Shown one piece after another: positions 61,475 to 63,927 of a DNA stretch of 64,000 nt. Source of the stretch: Hemicentrotus pulcherrimus (lineage: Eukaryota > Echinodermata > Echinoidea > Camarodonta > Strongylocentrotidae); assembly GCA_003118195.1 (NCBI GenBank), contig BEXV01000867.1:48902-112901 (forward strand). The letters are read 5' to 3'. A program made the position numbers and the translations under genes. Positions within the stretch are counted from its first letter, which is position 1. Every line of letters starts with the position of its first letter. The notes under the pieces were generated by a model that saw only the letters and a list, made by a program, of their open reading frames with translations, was not told where the DNA came from and made no database searches.

Positions 61475-63927
61475 ATAGATAAATGAATATATAAATAAAT
61501 AAATAAATAAAACTTGTTAATGATAGTATAAGTAATTATTCAGCTATTATATTACATGTGACCGAATGTGTCTACTAGAGTGCCTTGACAGGAATGACCT
61601 CTCAACAATTCCACAAACTTACCGTCTTCTTGCCAAAGGGTGGTCCAAAGACTCCCTTCCTACGCTTGTCCAGTTTGGACATGATGATGTCTTGGGTCTG
61701 ATTGGCAGACGTCTGGGCAGAGAAGTTGATGATGTTGGGTTTGTACAATTCCTTATCCAGATTGTTCAGCAAGAATTCCTGTAGGAAAAACAATTGATTG
61801 ATATATGATGAATATCACCATAAACAGTTGGAGAGTGAAACGTTATAAAGAGCAGCATCTAATTGATCTATTTTCTGAGTACATGTAAACTATCTATAAC
61901 AATATCTTTAAAAAATTGTTTGATTGATTCTGAGCTTACCGTAATGTAGACTGACTTTCCAGTACCGGTTGGACCAACAAAGAGGCAAGGCTTTTGATGG
62001 CTAACCAGCAGCTTCATCAGGGCAGTATAACGGACTGTGTCAATAGTTGGCACAATGATGGAGTTGACTGCAGCATCTTTAGGAATGGGTGGGGCTTCCT
62101 TTATCTCCTCTACCCACAACTCCCATCGACCAAGATCCTAATGGAGAGATCACGTGGCATTGCAAGCTTTTGAAATTTAAAGCGATTGTCACTCACAAAA
62201 TAACTTGAATTTTCTGATAATTCAATTTTTAATATTTAAGTTTTGAAGATAGTCTTTTGAGCTAAAGATGTACAAGAAGTGCCCACTTGTACAGTTCAAA
62301 ATGCTCTCCGAGTATCATCTTCCCACTTCAAAAACCAAATTGTATGTAAACTGTGATATTTAGCTTACTCTTCCAATCAAAATGTGTGTGTTCTATTGTA
62401 TAATTAATATAACACAAGTAAATTGAACCAATAGTAACTCTAGTAATATAATAAGAATATAGCACTTTATAATTATGCTGCATTATTGTAGAGCGCTTAG
62501 AGACTTCTGACAAAGTAAGTGTTAGGCGATATATAAGCAATGTAATTATTTATTATTATAATTGTACAGTATTTATGATTATATTTTTGATCAATGAAAT
62601 CCTGTTCAGTGATTGGTCAACATAGCATCACATGACCAAACATAACATTGCTATGATGTAACCATGACGTCATCTATGTTATAGTGCGCTATACCACGGC
62701 GCTATACCATGGATGACGTCATATATATGCGATCAATCAAGATCAATGTGCTATCGGTCCAATGCGCACTGCTCCCACTGCACTCTTCACTACGTCAGTG
62801 ACAGTATTATTATTGTTATTATCATTATTATTTTTTATGAAGGTTGATTTGAAAAATATATCTTGCACTATTTCAAGCCACTAGTGAAATTATGGATTCC
62901 TCGGCACTATTTTCGTTGGGGCGTACTATTCCTGCCACCTCGATCCATAATTTCAACTAGAACCTCTCAGTGCATGGTATATTTGTTTAATATCATAGAG
63001 TCAAATGTTCAAACGATGTATCTATTACCACTAACATGTACATAAAACTTCTCAATCATCGTTGTCTGTTCACCTCTTTGATAAATCTGTAATCATAGAT
63101 GCTGCCCTCTTTGGGAAATGGCATTGTAAACGGCTTGATGGGCGGATCAACAAACTCAATGAGACGGAACTTGCTTCGCGATTCTTCTGAGAGTCCTCCA
63201 GCTATCAGCTCTCGGAGTAGAAGATCAAACTTGATTCGACCCTCACCAGAGATGCTGGCACCAATAGACCACACGTAGGAGAACAGGTAGATGCCCTATT
63301 GATTATAAAAATGTGTAAATACATGTTATATCAATATCCAAAACAAAAAAGTATATGTATTGAATATAATTGATATTTTTACTCTAAAGCAAACGAACCA
63401 TAAAAATGTGGTGCATTAATATGTACAATGTATGGCTATGCATTCTGTGTTAGAAATATTCCTAAGGCAGCCATGAAATTTATTCCAAGGAAAAGGAGAA
63501 ATTAAGTATTTGTGGTTCATTTGGTTTTAATCTTTATTACATGTATGTCATATTTTTTTCAATAAAACAGTTGTATTTGGTATTTATATGAATATATATA
63601 TGTACATGTATATGAGTTCAAGCTTACTCTCAAAAAACTCTGCAAATAGGTGACAACAAATTTATATACATAAGAAAGTAAAATTTTATACACAATTTAT
63701 CATACCAAGTTGTCTTTTTCTCCAAAAATAATGACACACTCCAAAGTTTAAAAAGAGAGGATGGGAATTTGACAAACCAAAGCAGCGAACCATACCTCAA
63801 TCCATCCCACCACTGCGCGTTCATCCATCTTGGCCACGGCGCCATCCTCCTGGAACTCATCAAAGAGACTGTCCATGAGATTCATGAGAGACTTGACCAG
63901 GTTGGTGTCGTTGGTTGGTGACAGTTC
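424..63927 (-). CDS. DNAH7: Axonemal inner-arm dynein heavy chain 7 (DNAH7 ortholog), 36 internal exons, both ends off window
   Basis: This is a force-generating ATPase of the ciliary inner dynein arm (single-headed type). Spliced from right to left, 36 exons give 2057 uninterrupted codons: the linker before AAA3, AAA3 with Walker A GPTGTGKS and Walker [10 protein letters not shown], an EF-hand between AAA3 and AAA4, AAA4 with a degenerate P-loop GVGGSGRHS (R in place of K), the stalk coiled coil CC1, the microtubule-binding tip, CC2, AAA5, AAA6 and part of the C-terminal domain. Every intron has GT/AG ends on the minus strand and phases match throughout. Order and spacing of motifs agree with vertebrate DNAH7 as I know it, including the EF-hand; DNAH3 and DNAH12 are the nearest alternatives. 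The N-terminal half lies right of the window, and about 165 C-terminal residues lie left of it. One intron of 29.1 kb contains three GPCR genes on the other strand. Confidence 0.96.
577..1093. other. Intron, two poly-G runs
   Basis: DNAH7 intron. The only landmarks are runs of 9 G (873-881) and 11 G (938-948). Nothing coding was seen on either strand. Confidence 0.8.
1094..1324 (-). CDS. DNAH7: DNAH7 exon, 77 codons: C-terminal domain
   Basis: Encodes [20 protein letters not shown], then [19 protein letters not shown] and NIQKAIK. Acceptor cag, donor gtacgt. Confidence 0.96.
2222..2430. repeat. Foldback element, about 80-bp imperfect inverted arms rich in CCATGGTAAC
   Basis: The left arm (2222-2308) and right arm (2347-2430) are imperfect reverse complements around a 38-base centre. 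Each carries several copies of the palindromic CCATGG within GGTAACCATGG-like words and a TTTGTCCAAAT block. Its size and structure suggest a nonautonomous foldback transposon or MITE; no clear target duplication was found. Confidence 0.75.
4557..4587. repeat. (GA)n microsatellite
   Basis: About 15 GA dinucleotides in an intron, followed by a short G-rich purine stretch. Confidence 0.9.
5429..5566 (-). CDS. DNAH7: DNAH7 exon, 46 codons: C-terminal domain
   Basis: Encodes [20 protein letters not shown] and [20 protein letters not shown], ending NILLTQ. Acceptor tag, donor gtaaga. Confidence 0.95.
6065..6247 (-). CDS. DNAH7: DNAH7 exon, 61 codons: C-terminal domain
   Basis: Encodes [20 protein letters not shown] and [17 protein letters not shown], ending YYAPPTGD. 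Donor gtgagt. Confidence 0.96.
6580..6741 (-). CDS. DNAH7: DNAH7 exon, 54 codons: C-terminal domain
   Basis: Starts [20 protein letters not shown] and contains [20 protein letters not shown], both highly conserved. Donor gtgaga. Confidence 0.96.
8272..8472 (-). CDS. DNAH7: DNAH7 exon, 67 codons
   Basis: Encodes [20 protein letters not shown] and [19 protein letters not shown], ending [12 protein letters not shown]. Acceptor cag, donor gtaagt. Confidence 0.96.
8948..9109 (-). CDS. DNAH7: DNAH7 exon, 54 codons: AAA6
   Basis: Encodes [20 protein letters not shown] and [20 protein letters not shown]. The LSLGQGQGP and VLLQNCHL motifs are diagnostic for dynein heavy chain C-terminal regions. Confidence 0.96.
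9603..9779 (-). CDS. DNAH7: DNAH7 exon, 59 codons: AAA6
   Basis: Encodes [20 protein letters not shown] and [20 protein letters not shown], ending KFADDQ. The LSPGSDP stretch is the AAA6 signature of dynein heavy chains. Confidence 0.96.
10232..10324 (-). CDS. DNAH7: DNAH7 exon, 31 codons
   Basis: Short exon encoding [14 protein letters not shown] and [17 protein letters not shown]. Acceptor cag, donor gtgagg. It was found by extending the homology; no long open frame marks it. Confidence 0.94.
10663..10908 (-). CDS. DNAH7: DNAH7 exon, 82 codons: AAA6 region
   Basis: Encodes [18 protein letters not shown], then [15 protein letters not shown] and [19 protein letters not shown]. Donor placed after GGT (gtaagt) because this keeps phase 0 with the next exon. 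Confidence 0.94.
11216..11354 (-). CDS. DNAH7: DNAH7 exon, 46 codons: AAA6 region
   Basis: Encodes [20 protein letters not shown] and [18 protein letters not shown]. The first G completes Trp TGG from the previous exon, which identifies the splice partner. Confidence 0.95.
11440..12390 (-). repeat. Tandem array of about 240-bp units, each carrying 61 bases of exon 3' end plus splice donor
   Basis: Units start at 11440, 11681, 11916 and 12158 (spacing 241, 235, 242). Donor-containing junctions lie at 11616, 11851, 12093 and the genuine 12328. Each copy contains the last 61 coding bases of the exon 12330-12602 followed by intron. Copies 1 and 3 share TTCAGC insertions, while copies 2 and 4 share ACCTGGGCCTC, so the array arose by duplication of a dimer of about 477 bp. 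The copies lack an AG acceptor directly before the exon fragment, so they are not complete exons. Confidence 0.93.
12330..12602 (-). CDS. DNAH7: DNAH7 exon, 90 codons with split ends; 3' end duplicated in the downstream intron
   Basis: Encodes [20 protein letters not shown] then [14 protein letters not shown] and a split Trp codon. The last 61 coding bases with the donor gtaagt recur three more times in the intron (see tandem array). Using any later donor would read TGG TAA, an immediate stop, so this donor must be the one used for a full-length product. Confidence 0.95.
12953..13086 (-). CDS. DNAH7: DNAH7 exon, 44 codons plus 2: AAA5/AAA6 linker
   Basis: Encodes [20 protein letters not shown] then [20 protein letters not shown]. 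Ends with AG of a split Arg codon before gtatgc. Confidence 0.95.
13318..13390 (-). repeat. SINE 3'-tail fragment with (ATT)n
   Basis: Read on the minus strand: AAAGCTCTTAGAGACATC, then GCGCTATGTAAAAGCGGAA, then ATT repeats. Two plus-strand relatives lie at 60571-60643 and 62487-62562, and the full SINE at 44481-44746 ends in the same kind of tail. Confidence 0.65.
13834..14025 (-). CDS. DNAH7: DNAH7 exon, 64 codons: AAA5
   Basis: Encodes [20 protein letters not shown] and [19 protein letters not shown] followed by TSVK. Acceptor cag, donor gtatga. Confidence 0.95.
15053..15206 (-). CDS. DNAH7: DNAH7 exon, 51 codons: AAA5
   Basis: Encodes [20 protein letters not shown] then [20 protein letters not shown] and TP. 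Donor gtaagt sits a few bases from a dispersed repeat in the intron. Confidence 0.95.
15207..18131. other. 2.9-kb DNAH7 intron, mostly featureless, with a perfect-type hairpin
   Basis: AT-rich throughout. Landmarks are a short (AAATC)n-like run near 16873 and the hairpin element 17735-17834. No coding signal was seen. Confidence 0.75.
17735..17834. repeat. Hairpin element, 42-bp inverted arms, 16-base loop
   Basis: The left arm 17735-17776 and right arm 17793-17834 match at about 40 of 42 positions. Each arm contains CTAGTGATATTCGTTTGTCTC or its complement. The short direct word AAAGGATATCTTG lies just outside on both sides (17722 and 17872). It looks like a small MITE; both strands give similar short spurious reading frames because of the symmetry. 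Confidence 0.85.
18132..18295 (-). CDS. DNAH7: DNAH7 exon, 54 codons plus 2: AAA5
   Basis: Encodes [14 protein letters not shown] and [20 protein letters not shown]. It continues the previous exon in phase across the giant intron, and the residue spacing around the junction matches vertebrate DNAH7, which argues that the long intron is real rather than a mis-join. Confidence 0.95.
18296..21669. other. First part of the 29.1-kb intron: TGACCTTTGAC repeats, then upstream region of GPCR gene 1
   Basis: About 18720-19215 contains degenerate units of roughly 130-165 bases, each opening with TGACCTTTGAC-like words. From about 19740 the sequence is richer in CpG words than its surroundings, and it probably holds the 5' UTR and promoter of the GPCR gene at 21670, but I cannot fix a start site. 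No other coding gene was recognised. Confidence 0.6.
18720..19215. repeat. Degenerate tandem units opening with TGACCTTTGACC
   Basis: TGACCTTTGACC-like words occur near 18738, 18867, 19030 and 19190, spaced about 130-165 bases apart. They are followed by similar text such as ATGC, ACCAAGTTTGAA, and GTTCTGGAGA or ATTGAGATA. This looks like an old, diverged tandem repeat. Confidence 0.6.
21670..22782 (+). CDS. Class A (rhodopsin-type) GPCR 1, intronless, 370 aa
   Basis: A plasma-membrane seven-helix receptor. Class A landmarks: N53 in TM1 (GTFGNILV), D81 in TM2 (LAITDL), cysteines C108 and C188 for the TM3-ECL2 disulfide, TRY at 132-134 in place of D/ERY, CWCP at 283-286 in TM6, and NPFLY at 318-322 in TM7. 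There is an N-glycosylation site NIT at residue 20, and the basic tail ends with CKK and a Ser-rich stretch. ATG context is good (G at -3, G at +4); a second Met lies at residue 5. The gene lies on the strand opposite to DNAH7, inside its largest intron. The sequence resembles moody/Tre1/GPR84-like or echinoderm-expanded orphan receptors, but the ligand is unknown. AATAAA at 23109 may serve as polyadenylation signal. Confidence 0.93.
   Translation: MAGAMAQSETTVAGVTIDVNITAGNEEDFETGLAEVFESTFLIFVSILGTFGNILVIAAVLSTPTLRTRGNIFIIFLAITDLITTAILAPFFIFTLLNGGWPYAEIYCDILGYAALICLSLSVMSLGLIAITRYVAVTRPKHVFHKQCNACVIIVAFSVLATLNCLIVILPEVADFGDVGYNSDLGHCSMLCETDRDWWYCSTLFLAGVVTTMTITPAYYALTLWVVRKSRITVAAINRNSERHHSTSKGVAPKAGNRAPTLSREEIRLTKKLMLLFLIFFVCWCPYSIVILSDKNGIIPTPLHRFTNLFIWVNSCLNPFLYAWMMRSFRNAYKSVTKFNKWRKYLPCKKVREEVDSGSSIIMTRGAATL
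23109..23114 (+). terminator. Possible polyadenylation signal of GPCR 1
   Basis: AATAAA located 327 bases after the stop codon of the receptor gene, followed by GT-rich sequence. It is the first clear signal downstream. Confidence 0.4.
23423..23912. other. Assembly gap, 490 N
   Basis: A run of N, followed at once by three A and a run of C to 23931. Reading frames that cross it are artefacts. Its true size is unknown. Confidence 0.99.
26600..26812. repeat. Inverted repeat overlapping the MITE left end
   Basis: The segment 26600-26663 (CACCGCTAAGGCAACGCCCG and following T-rich stretch) is the reverse complement, with few mismatches, of 26758-26812. The second arm lies inside the MITE and the first outside it, so two related elements are probably nested or a partial inverted copy sits next to the MITE. 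Confidence 0.75.
26671..27351. mobile_element. 681-bp MITE with 34-bp terminal inverted repeats and TTA target duplication
   Basis: The ends AGGCCCGGTCACACCGCCAG and its complement extend about 34 bases with one mismatch (left 26671 onward, right ending 27351). TTA flanks both ends (26668-26670 and 27352-27354). The GC-rich interior is full of GCGGTGG/CCACCGC words. The 3-bp TWA duplication suggests mobilisation by a PIF/Harbinger-type transposase, which is not encoded here. Confidence 0.85.
28159..28323 (-). mobile_element. Decayed LINE fragment: C-terminal end of a reverse-transcriptase polyprotein
   Basis: The minus-strand frame reads [19 protein letters not shown], then [15 protein letters not shown], and stops at 28159. 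The LENLxLTGKIxGxR...WxDSL arrangement is typical of the C-terminal tail of endonuclease/reverse-transcriptase proteins of non-LTR elements. The usual RGRQR stretch is shortened and no RT core is present upstream, so this is a 5'-truncated relic. The overlapping plus-strand 215-codon frame is its shadow. Confidence 0.65.
29242..31542. repeat. Inverted pair of 70-80-bp repeats 2.2 kb apart, possible nonautonomous element
   Basis: GAGACCGACACC (29242-29253) and a 26-base block (29290-29315) recur as reverse complements at 31531-31542 and 31475-31500; the 26-base block is identical. Between them, words like GGAGAGGACATTTTTTGACA recur at about 29820, 30910 and 31095. No transposase reading frame was seen. 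Either this is a transposon with long ends, or two unrelated inserted copies of one repeat. Confidence 0.55.
33122..33182 (+). promoter_or_regulatory. Upstream block shared by GPCR 2 and GPCR 3 (copy 1)
   Basis: About 60 bases, 350-410 upstream of the GPCR 2 ATG, align with 35693-35755 upstream of GPCR 3 (core CAAAGATCAC, then TATTTGCTA and TAA). Conserved text outside the coding region may be promoter or 5' UTR carried along by the duplication. Confidence 0.45.
33532..34545 (+). CDS. Class A GPCR 2, intronless, 337 aa
   Basis: A seven-helix receptor with N37 in TM1 (GTIGNLLV), D65 in TM2 (LAITDL), disulfide cysteines C92 and C171, CRY at 116-118 in place of D/ERY, CWIP at 271-274, NPFLY at 306-310 and a short tail ending in Cys-rich CQNKYHCI. 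N-terminal N-glycosylation site NTT at residue 2. The third intracellular loop is Ser/Asn-rich with PRR. It is a close paralog of GPCR 3, 1.4 kb downstream (nearly the whole transmembrane core matches), and a more distant relative of GPCR 1. ATG has A at -3. Polyadenylation signal AATAAA at 34608. Receptor family is certain; ligand is not known, but moody/Tre1/GPR84-like or echinoderm-specific orphan type is likely. Confidence 0.94.
   Translation: MNTTGDPFTDHEYSMAAAEIVEVALLGLVCVIGTIGNLLVVAAVITTRSLQVRQNVFIVVLAITDLVTSAILTPFFMLCLVRGGWPFKEITCVFLGYVTILSLTTSGMTVNGIAVCRYVTVAYTNPVRRKFIHGRVVITASAALMVVALGAVLPPVFGFGNVGLNPKLGHCSLKYDTQLEWYYSAMMFLVGLLFTLTVVPISYSLIFWIVRKSRISIENMTLASRTGQTSDNSITSNDKSPKIIRPRRNMSRDELRLSKKLLLLFGLFLFCWIPYTSVILADRNGTVPKESHRATNFLLWMNACLNPFLYAWMIPTYRQAYKRLLSDLFCQNKYHCI
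34608..34613 (+). terminator. Possible polyadenylation signal of GPCR 2
   Basis: AATAAA 63 bases after the stop codon, in an A-rich stretch. Confidence 0.45.
35693..35755 (+). promoter_or_regulatory. Upstream block shared by GPCR 2 and GPCR 3 (copy 2)
   Basis: Counterpart of 33122-33182, here 220-280 bases before the ATG. The shorter distance shows that sequence between block and gene has changed while the block was kept. Confidence 0.45.
35975..37003 (+). CDS. Class A GPCR 3, intronless, 342 aa
   Basis: Tandem paralog of GPCR 2: residues 24-132 are almost the same (N37, D65, C92, CRY 116-118), then C171, CWIP at 276-279 and NPFLY at 311-315. N-glycosylation sites at N2 and N165 (NET). Differences concentrate in the extracellular N-terminus ([11 protein letters not shown]), the second extracellular loop, and the third intracellular loop, which is five residues longer and Ser/Lys-rich. 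The C-terminal tail ends CRKQSCFL. No frameshift or stop, so both copies are probably functional. ATG has A at -3. The ligand is unknown. Confidence 0.94.
   Translation: MNTTDEPIIEQRYSMRTSEIIEVILLGLVCVIGTIGNLLVVAAVITTRFLQVRQNVFIVVLALTDLVTSAILTPFFMLCLVRGGWPYKEITCVYLGYVTILCLTTSGLTINCIAVCRYVTVAYTNPVRRKLMHGRVVIAASTLLIAVVVGAVLLPVFGFGDVGFNETLGHCSLKYDNQYEWFYGALLITLGFVATLTIVPITYSLIFWIVRKSRRSVESTSMASRTGPSSSVEHSTKQNNRSLKSSRTKHPRRNITRDELRLSKKLLSLFGVFILCWIPYTAAIVSDSNLTVPQQVQRATNFLIWINPCLNPFLYAWMIPTYRQAYKRIFSYMLCRKQSCFL
38530..38824. repeat. Inverted-repeat element, arms about 69 bp
   Basis: The arm 38530-38599 (CATTTTCGTAATGTAATCAA onward) is an imperfect reverse complement of 38753-38824. The 153-base centre is noncoding. 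Structure and length fit a MITE. Its target duplication is unclear. Confidence 0.75.
40734..41027. repeat. Inverted-repeat element, arms about 30 bp
   Basis: The left end GTCGGCCGGGTGGCAAAAGG followed by GCGTT pairs with the right end, whose complement reads GTCGCCTGGCTGGCAGAAGG followed by GCGTT. About four in five positions agree. The centre is noncoding; likely a MITE. Confidence 0.6.
42776..43050 (+). repeat. Long purine tract (GGGA/GGAA and GA repeats)
   Basis: About 270 bases with hardly any pyrimidine on the plus strand, made of GGAA, GGGA and GA runs, with one ambiguous base at 42958. Open frames here come from the simple repeat only. Confidence 0.92.
44481..44746 (-). mobile_element. 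tRNA-derived SINE with (ATT)n tail
   Basis: On the minus strand the head at about 44746-44680 contains an A box-like GGCTCAGTCAGTAGAGCG and the B box GGTTCGAACCC, with CCTCACAACC in the anticodon-arm position. A body of about 170 bases follows, and ATT repeats end it at 44481. It is not a true tRNA gene, since the body continues without terminator and the acceptor stem is not formed. RNA polymerase III transcription would use the two boxes. Confidence 0.8.
47195..47380. repeat. Large hairpin, arms 82-88 bp, next to a splice donor
   Basis: The left arm 47195-47282 and right arm 47299-47380 are reverse complements with a minority of mismatches (both contain TATTGACTGCTTT, GAGGCATAGT and CCTGCTATGACCCC on the same reading). 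The loop is 16 bases. In the DNAH7 transcript the hairpin would begin 27 bases after the donor that opens the 29.1-kb intron. Confidence 0.88.
47410..47524 (-). CDS. DNAH7: DNAH7 exon, 38 codons: end of CC2 / start of AAA5
   Basis: Encodes [20 protein letters not shown] then [18 protein letters not shown]. The next exon of the transcript is 29.1 kb away at 18295. Donor gtgagt; a large hairpin starts 27 bases into the intron. Confidence 0.95.
47525..48054. other. Intron sequence beyond the 93-bp array
   Basis: The 3' part of the intron between exons 48961-49079 and 47410-47524, AT-rich, without further landmarks. Confidence 0.7.
48055..48991 (-). repeat. Ten-copy 93-bp minisatellite made of exon 3' end, splice donor and intron
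   Basis: The unit boundary word TAGTCCACCAATGA recurs at 48141 and every 93 bases to 48978. Each unit is 31 bases of the CC2 exon end, the donor GT (10 copies: 48122 to 48959) and 62 intron bases. Copies are nearly identical (one A/G change at 48078, one C/G at 48805), so amplification or homogenisation is recent. A 311-codon minus-strand frame through the array is a by-product of the unit length being divisible by three. Confidence 0.97.
48961..49079 (-). CDS. DNAH7: DNAH7 exon, 39 codons plus 2: stalk CC2; its 3' end is the unit of a tandem array
   Basis: Encodes [20 protein letters not shown] and [19 protein letters not shown] plus AG. The last 31 coding bases and the donor gtcaga recur nine more times downstream in the intron at 93-base spacing, so this is the first donor of ten in transcript order. 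Only this one continues in frame with the next exon. Confidence 0.95.
49754..49887. repeat. Small MITE, copy 1 of 2
   Basis: About 134 bases that align over their whole length with 55504-55644. Ends carry AAGAGTTG and its approximate complement. This copy is more diverged at the ends. Confidence 0.7.
50000..50132 (-). CDS. DNAH7: DNAH7 exon, 44 codons: stalk CC2
   Basis: Encodes [20 protein letters not shown] and [13 protein letters not shown], coiled coil returning from the stalk tip. Acceptor cag, donor gtaagt. Confidence 0.95.
50577..50719 (-). CDS. DNAH7: DNAH7 exon, 47 codons plus 2: microtubule-binding domain end
   Basis: Encodes [20 protein letters not shown] and ends [11 protein letters not shown] with a split Gln codon, the second half of the tip domain returning to CC2. 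Two residues shorter than vertebrate DNAH7 near its start. Confidence 0.94.
51130..51300. repeat. Element with ACATACCTGCC ends
   Basis: ACATACCTGCCAAC at 51130 and, inverted, at 51287-51300 (13 of 14 match). The interior contains the word ATCTGAATATTC twice. Probable small MITE, 24 bases before the acceptor-free end of the exon 51324-51527. Confidence 0.6.
51324..51527 (-). CDS. DNAH7: DNAH7 exon, 68 codons: microtubule-binding domain
   Basis: Encodes [20 protein letters not shown], then [20 protein letters not shown] and HEYDK. This is the first half of the stalk-tip domain that contacts tubulin. Acceptor cag, donor gtgagt. Confidence 0.96.
51967..52107 (-). CDS. DNAH7: DNAH7 exon, 47 codons: stalk CC1
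   Basis: Begins [20 protein letters not shown] and ends [13 protein letters not shown], leading into the microtubule-binding domain. Acceptor tag, donor gtaaga. Confidence 0.96.
52531..52720 (-). CDS. DNAH7: DNAH7 exon, 63 codons: stalk CC1
   Basis: Encodes [20 protein letters not shown] and a long heptad-like stretch ending [12 protein letters not shown], the first half of the antiparallel stalk coiled coil. Confidence 0.95.
53217..53446 (-). CDS. DNAH7: DNAH7 exon, 76 codons plus 2: AAA4 to stalk base
   Basis: Starts [20 protein letters not shown] and ends [20 protein letters not shown], the conserved entry into the stalk. A split Met codon joins it to the next exon. Confidence 0.94.
53920..54100 (-). 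CDS. DNAH7: DNAH7 exon, 60 codons: AAA4 sensor region
   Basis: Encodes [39 protein letters not shown] and [13 protein letters not shown], all strongly conserved in dynein AAA4. Acceptor cag, donor gtacat. Confidence 0.95.
55126..55225 (+). repeat. Dispersed repeat, copy 1
   Basis: Aligns with 59790-59885: both contain AACATGTAGTGCAT, ATACATACTTTCTGCCAAG and TAATGATGAT, followed by similar AT-rich text. The family was not recognised. Confidence 0.75.
55504..55644. repeat. Small MITE, copy 2 of 2, with 14-bp inverted ends
   Basis: Ends CTTACAAAGAGTTG and, inverted, CTTATAAAGAGTTG (13 of 14). The interior GATTGATATCAATTGCAA and GATTGATTGGAAGACTTG match copy 1 at 49754-49887. Confidence 0.75.
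55788..55906 (-). CDS. DNAH7: DNAH7 exon, 39 codons plus 2: AAA4
   Basis: Encodes [20 protein letters not shown] followed by [15 protein letters not shown], a conserved AAA4 loop. It ends with AG of a split Arg codon before gtttgt, a slightly unusual donor. Confidence 0.93.
56397..56510 (-). CDS. DNAH7: DNAH7 exon, 38 codons: AAA4
   Basis: Encodes [20 protein letters not shown], then [18 protein letters not shown], which is the AAA4 core including its Walker B-like FLFSD. Acceptor cag, donor gtaagc. Confidence 0.94.
57129..57270 (-). CDS. DNAH7: DNAH7 exon, 47 codons: AAA4 P-loop
   Basis: Begins [19 protein letters not shown] and carries GVGGSGRHS, a Walker A-like loop in which the catalytic lysine is arginine, as in vertebrate axonemal homologs. 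Ends MADYELFE before gttagt. Confidence 0.95.
57662..57978 (-). CDS. DNAH7: DNAH7 exon, 105 codons: EF-hand between AAA3 and AAA4
   Basis: Starts [17 protein letters not shown] and includes the 12-residue loop [12 protein letters not shown], with acidic or oxygen ligands at loop positions 1, 3, 5, 9 and 12, the usual glycine at 6 and a hydrophobic residue at 8. This is a good EF-hand, so calcium binding in the motor ring is plausible. It ends [13 protein letters not shown] and splits an Arg codon. Confidence 0.95.
58445..58661 (-). CDS. DNAH7: DNAH7 exon, 72 codons: AAA3 C-terminal subdomain
   Basis: Contains [19 protein letters not shown], a hallmark of dynein AAA3, and ends MKRLWVHE. The first G completes the Arg codon of the previous exon. 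Donor gtaagt. Confidence 0.95.
59790..59885 (+). repeat. Dispersed repeat, copy 2
   Basis: Second copy of the repeat at 55126-55225, same orientation, with scattered differences. Confidence 0.75.
60291..60417 (-). CDS. DNAH7: DNAH7 exon, 41 codons with split ends: AAA3 sensor region
   Basis: Encodes [20 protein letters not shown], the conserved stretch after Walker B, and ends TWHISA plus AG of a split Arg codon. Donor gtaggt. Confidence 0.94.
60571..60643 (+). repeat. SINE 3'-tail fragment with (ATT)n
   Basis: AAAGCTCTTTGGAAGC, then ATGCACTATACAAGAACGG, then ATT repeats; related to 13318-13390 on the other strand. Confidence 0.6.
60836..61004 (-). CDS. DNAH7: DNAH7 exon, 56 codons plus 1 base: AAA3 Walker B
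   Basis: Begins [20 protein letters not shown], containing the Walker B acidic pair, then [15 protein letters not shown] and [10 protein letters not shown]. The last G is split across the intron and restores GGGRN in the next exon. Confidence 0.96.
61376..61512. repeat. (AAAT)n microsatellite
   Basis: About 135 bases of AAAT repeats with a few interruptions, preceded by poly-A, in the intron between two AAA3 exons. Confidence 0.95.
61623..61778 (-). CDS. DNAH7: DNAH7 exon, 52 codons: AAA3
   Basis: Encodes [20 protein letters not shown] and then [16 protein letters not shown], the stretch between Walker A and Walker B of AAA3. Acceptor cag, donor gtaagt, phase 0 at both ends. Confidence 0.96.
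61940..62137 (-). CDS. DNAH7: DNAH7 exon, 66 codons: AAA3 Walker A
   Basis: Starts [20 protein letters not shown], continues with [11 protein letters not shown] and ends with the intact nucleotide-binding loop GPTGTGKS followed by VYIT. Acceptor tag, donor gtaagc. AAA3 is a regulatory nucleotide site in dyneins. Confidence 0.96.
62487..62562 (+). repeat. SINE 3'-tail fragment
   Basis: GTAGAGCGCTTAGAGACTTC, then GGCGATATATAAGCAATGTA and a TTA-rich end. Same tail type as the copies at 13318 and 60571. Confidence 0.6.
62664..62722. repeat. 59-base imperfect palindrome with ATGACGTCAT at both ends
   Basis: Arms starting ATGACGTCAT pair around CGCTATACCACGGCG. ATGACGTCAT is also a perfect CRE/ATF-type site, present twice here. 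A hairpin element is the simplest reading. Confidence 0.65.
63074..63295 (-). CDS. DNAH7: DNAH7 exon, 74 codons: AAA2/AAA3 linker
   Basis: Acceptor tag before GGC and donor gtgaac after GAG. It begins [14 protein letters not shown] and ends [16 protein letters not shown], both typical of inner-arm heavy chains just upstream of AAA3. Phase 0 at both ends. Confidence 0.92.
63796..63927 (-). CDS. DNAH7: DNAH7 exon, 44 codons: segment before AAA3
   Basis: The exon starts with GAA after a cag acceptor and ends GAG before gtatgg. It encodes [17 protein letters not shown], a conserved DNAH7 stretch between AAA2 and AAA3, followed by an acidic FDEFQEDG stretch. It is the most 5' exon I can place; I see no exon in 63928-64000. 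Confidence 0.9.

Larger units (their letters stand above)
54101..63795. other. DNAH7 introns in the AAA3-AAA4 region
   Basis: Introns over 300 bases: 54101-55787, 55907-56396, 56511-57128, 57271-57661, 57979-58444, 58662-60290, 60418-60835, 61005-61622, 62138-63073 and 63296-63795. Contents: the repeat pair 55126/59790, MITE copy 55504-55644, SINE tails 60571 and 62487, the (ATAA)n run, and the palindrome 62664-62722. Otherwise AT-rich with nothing recognised. Confidence 0.7.
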
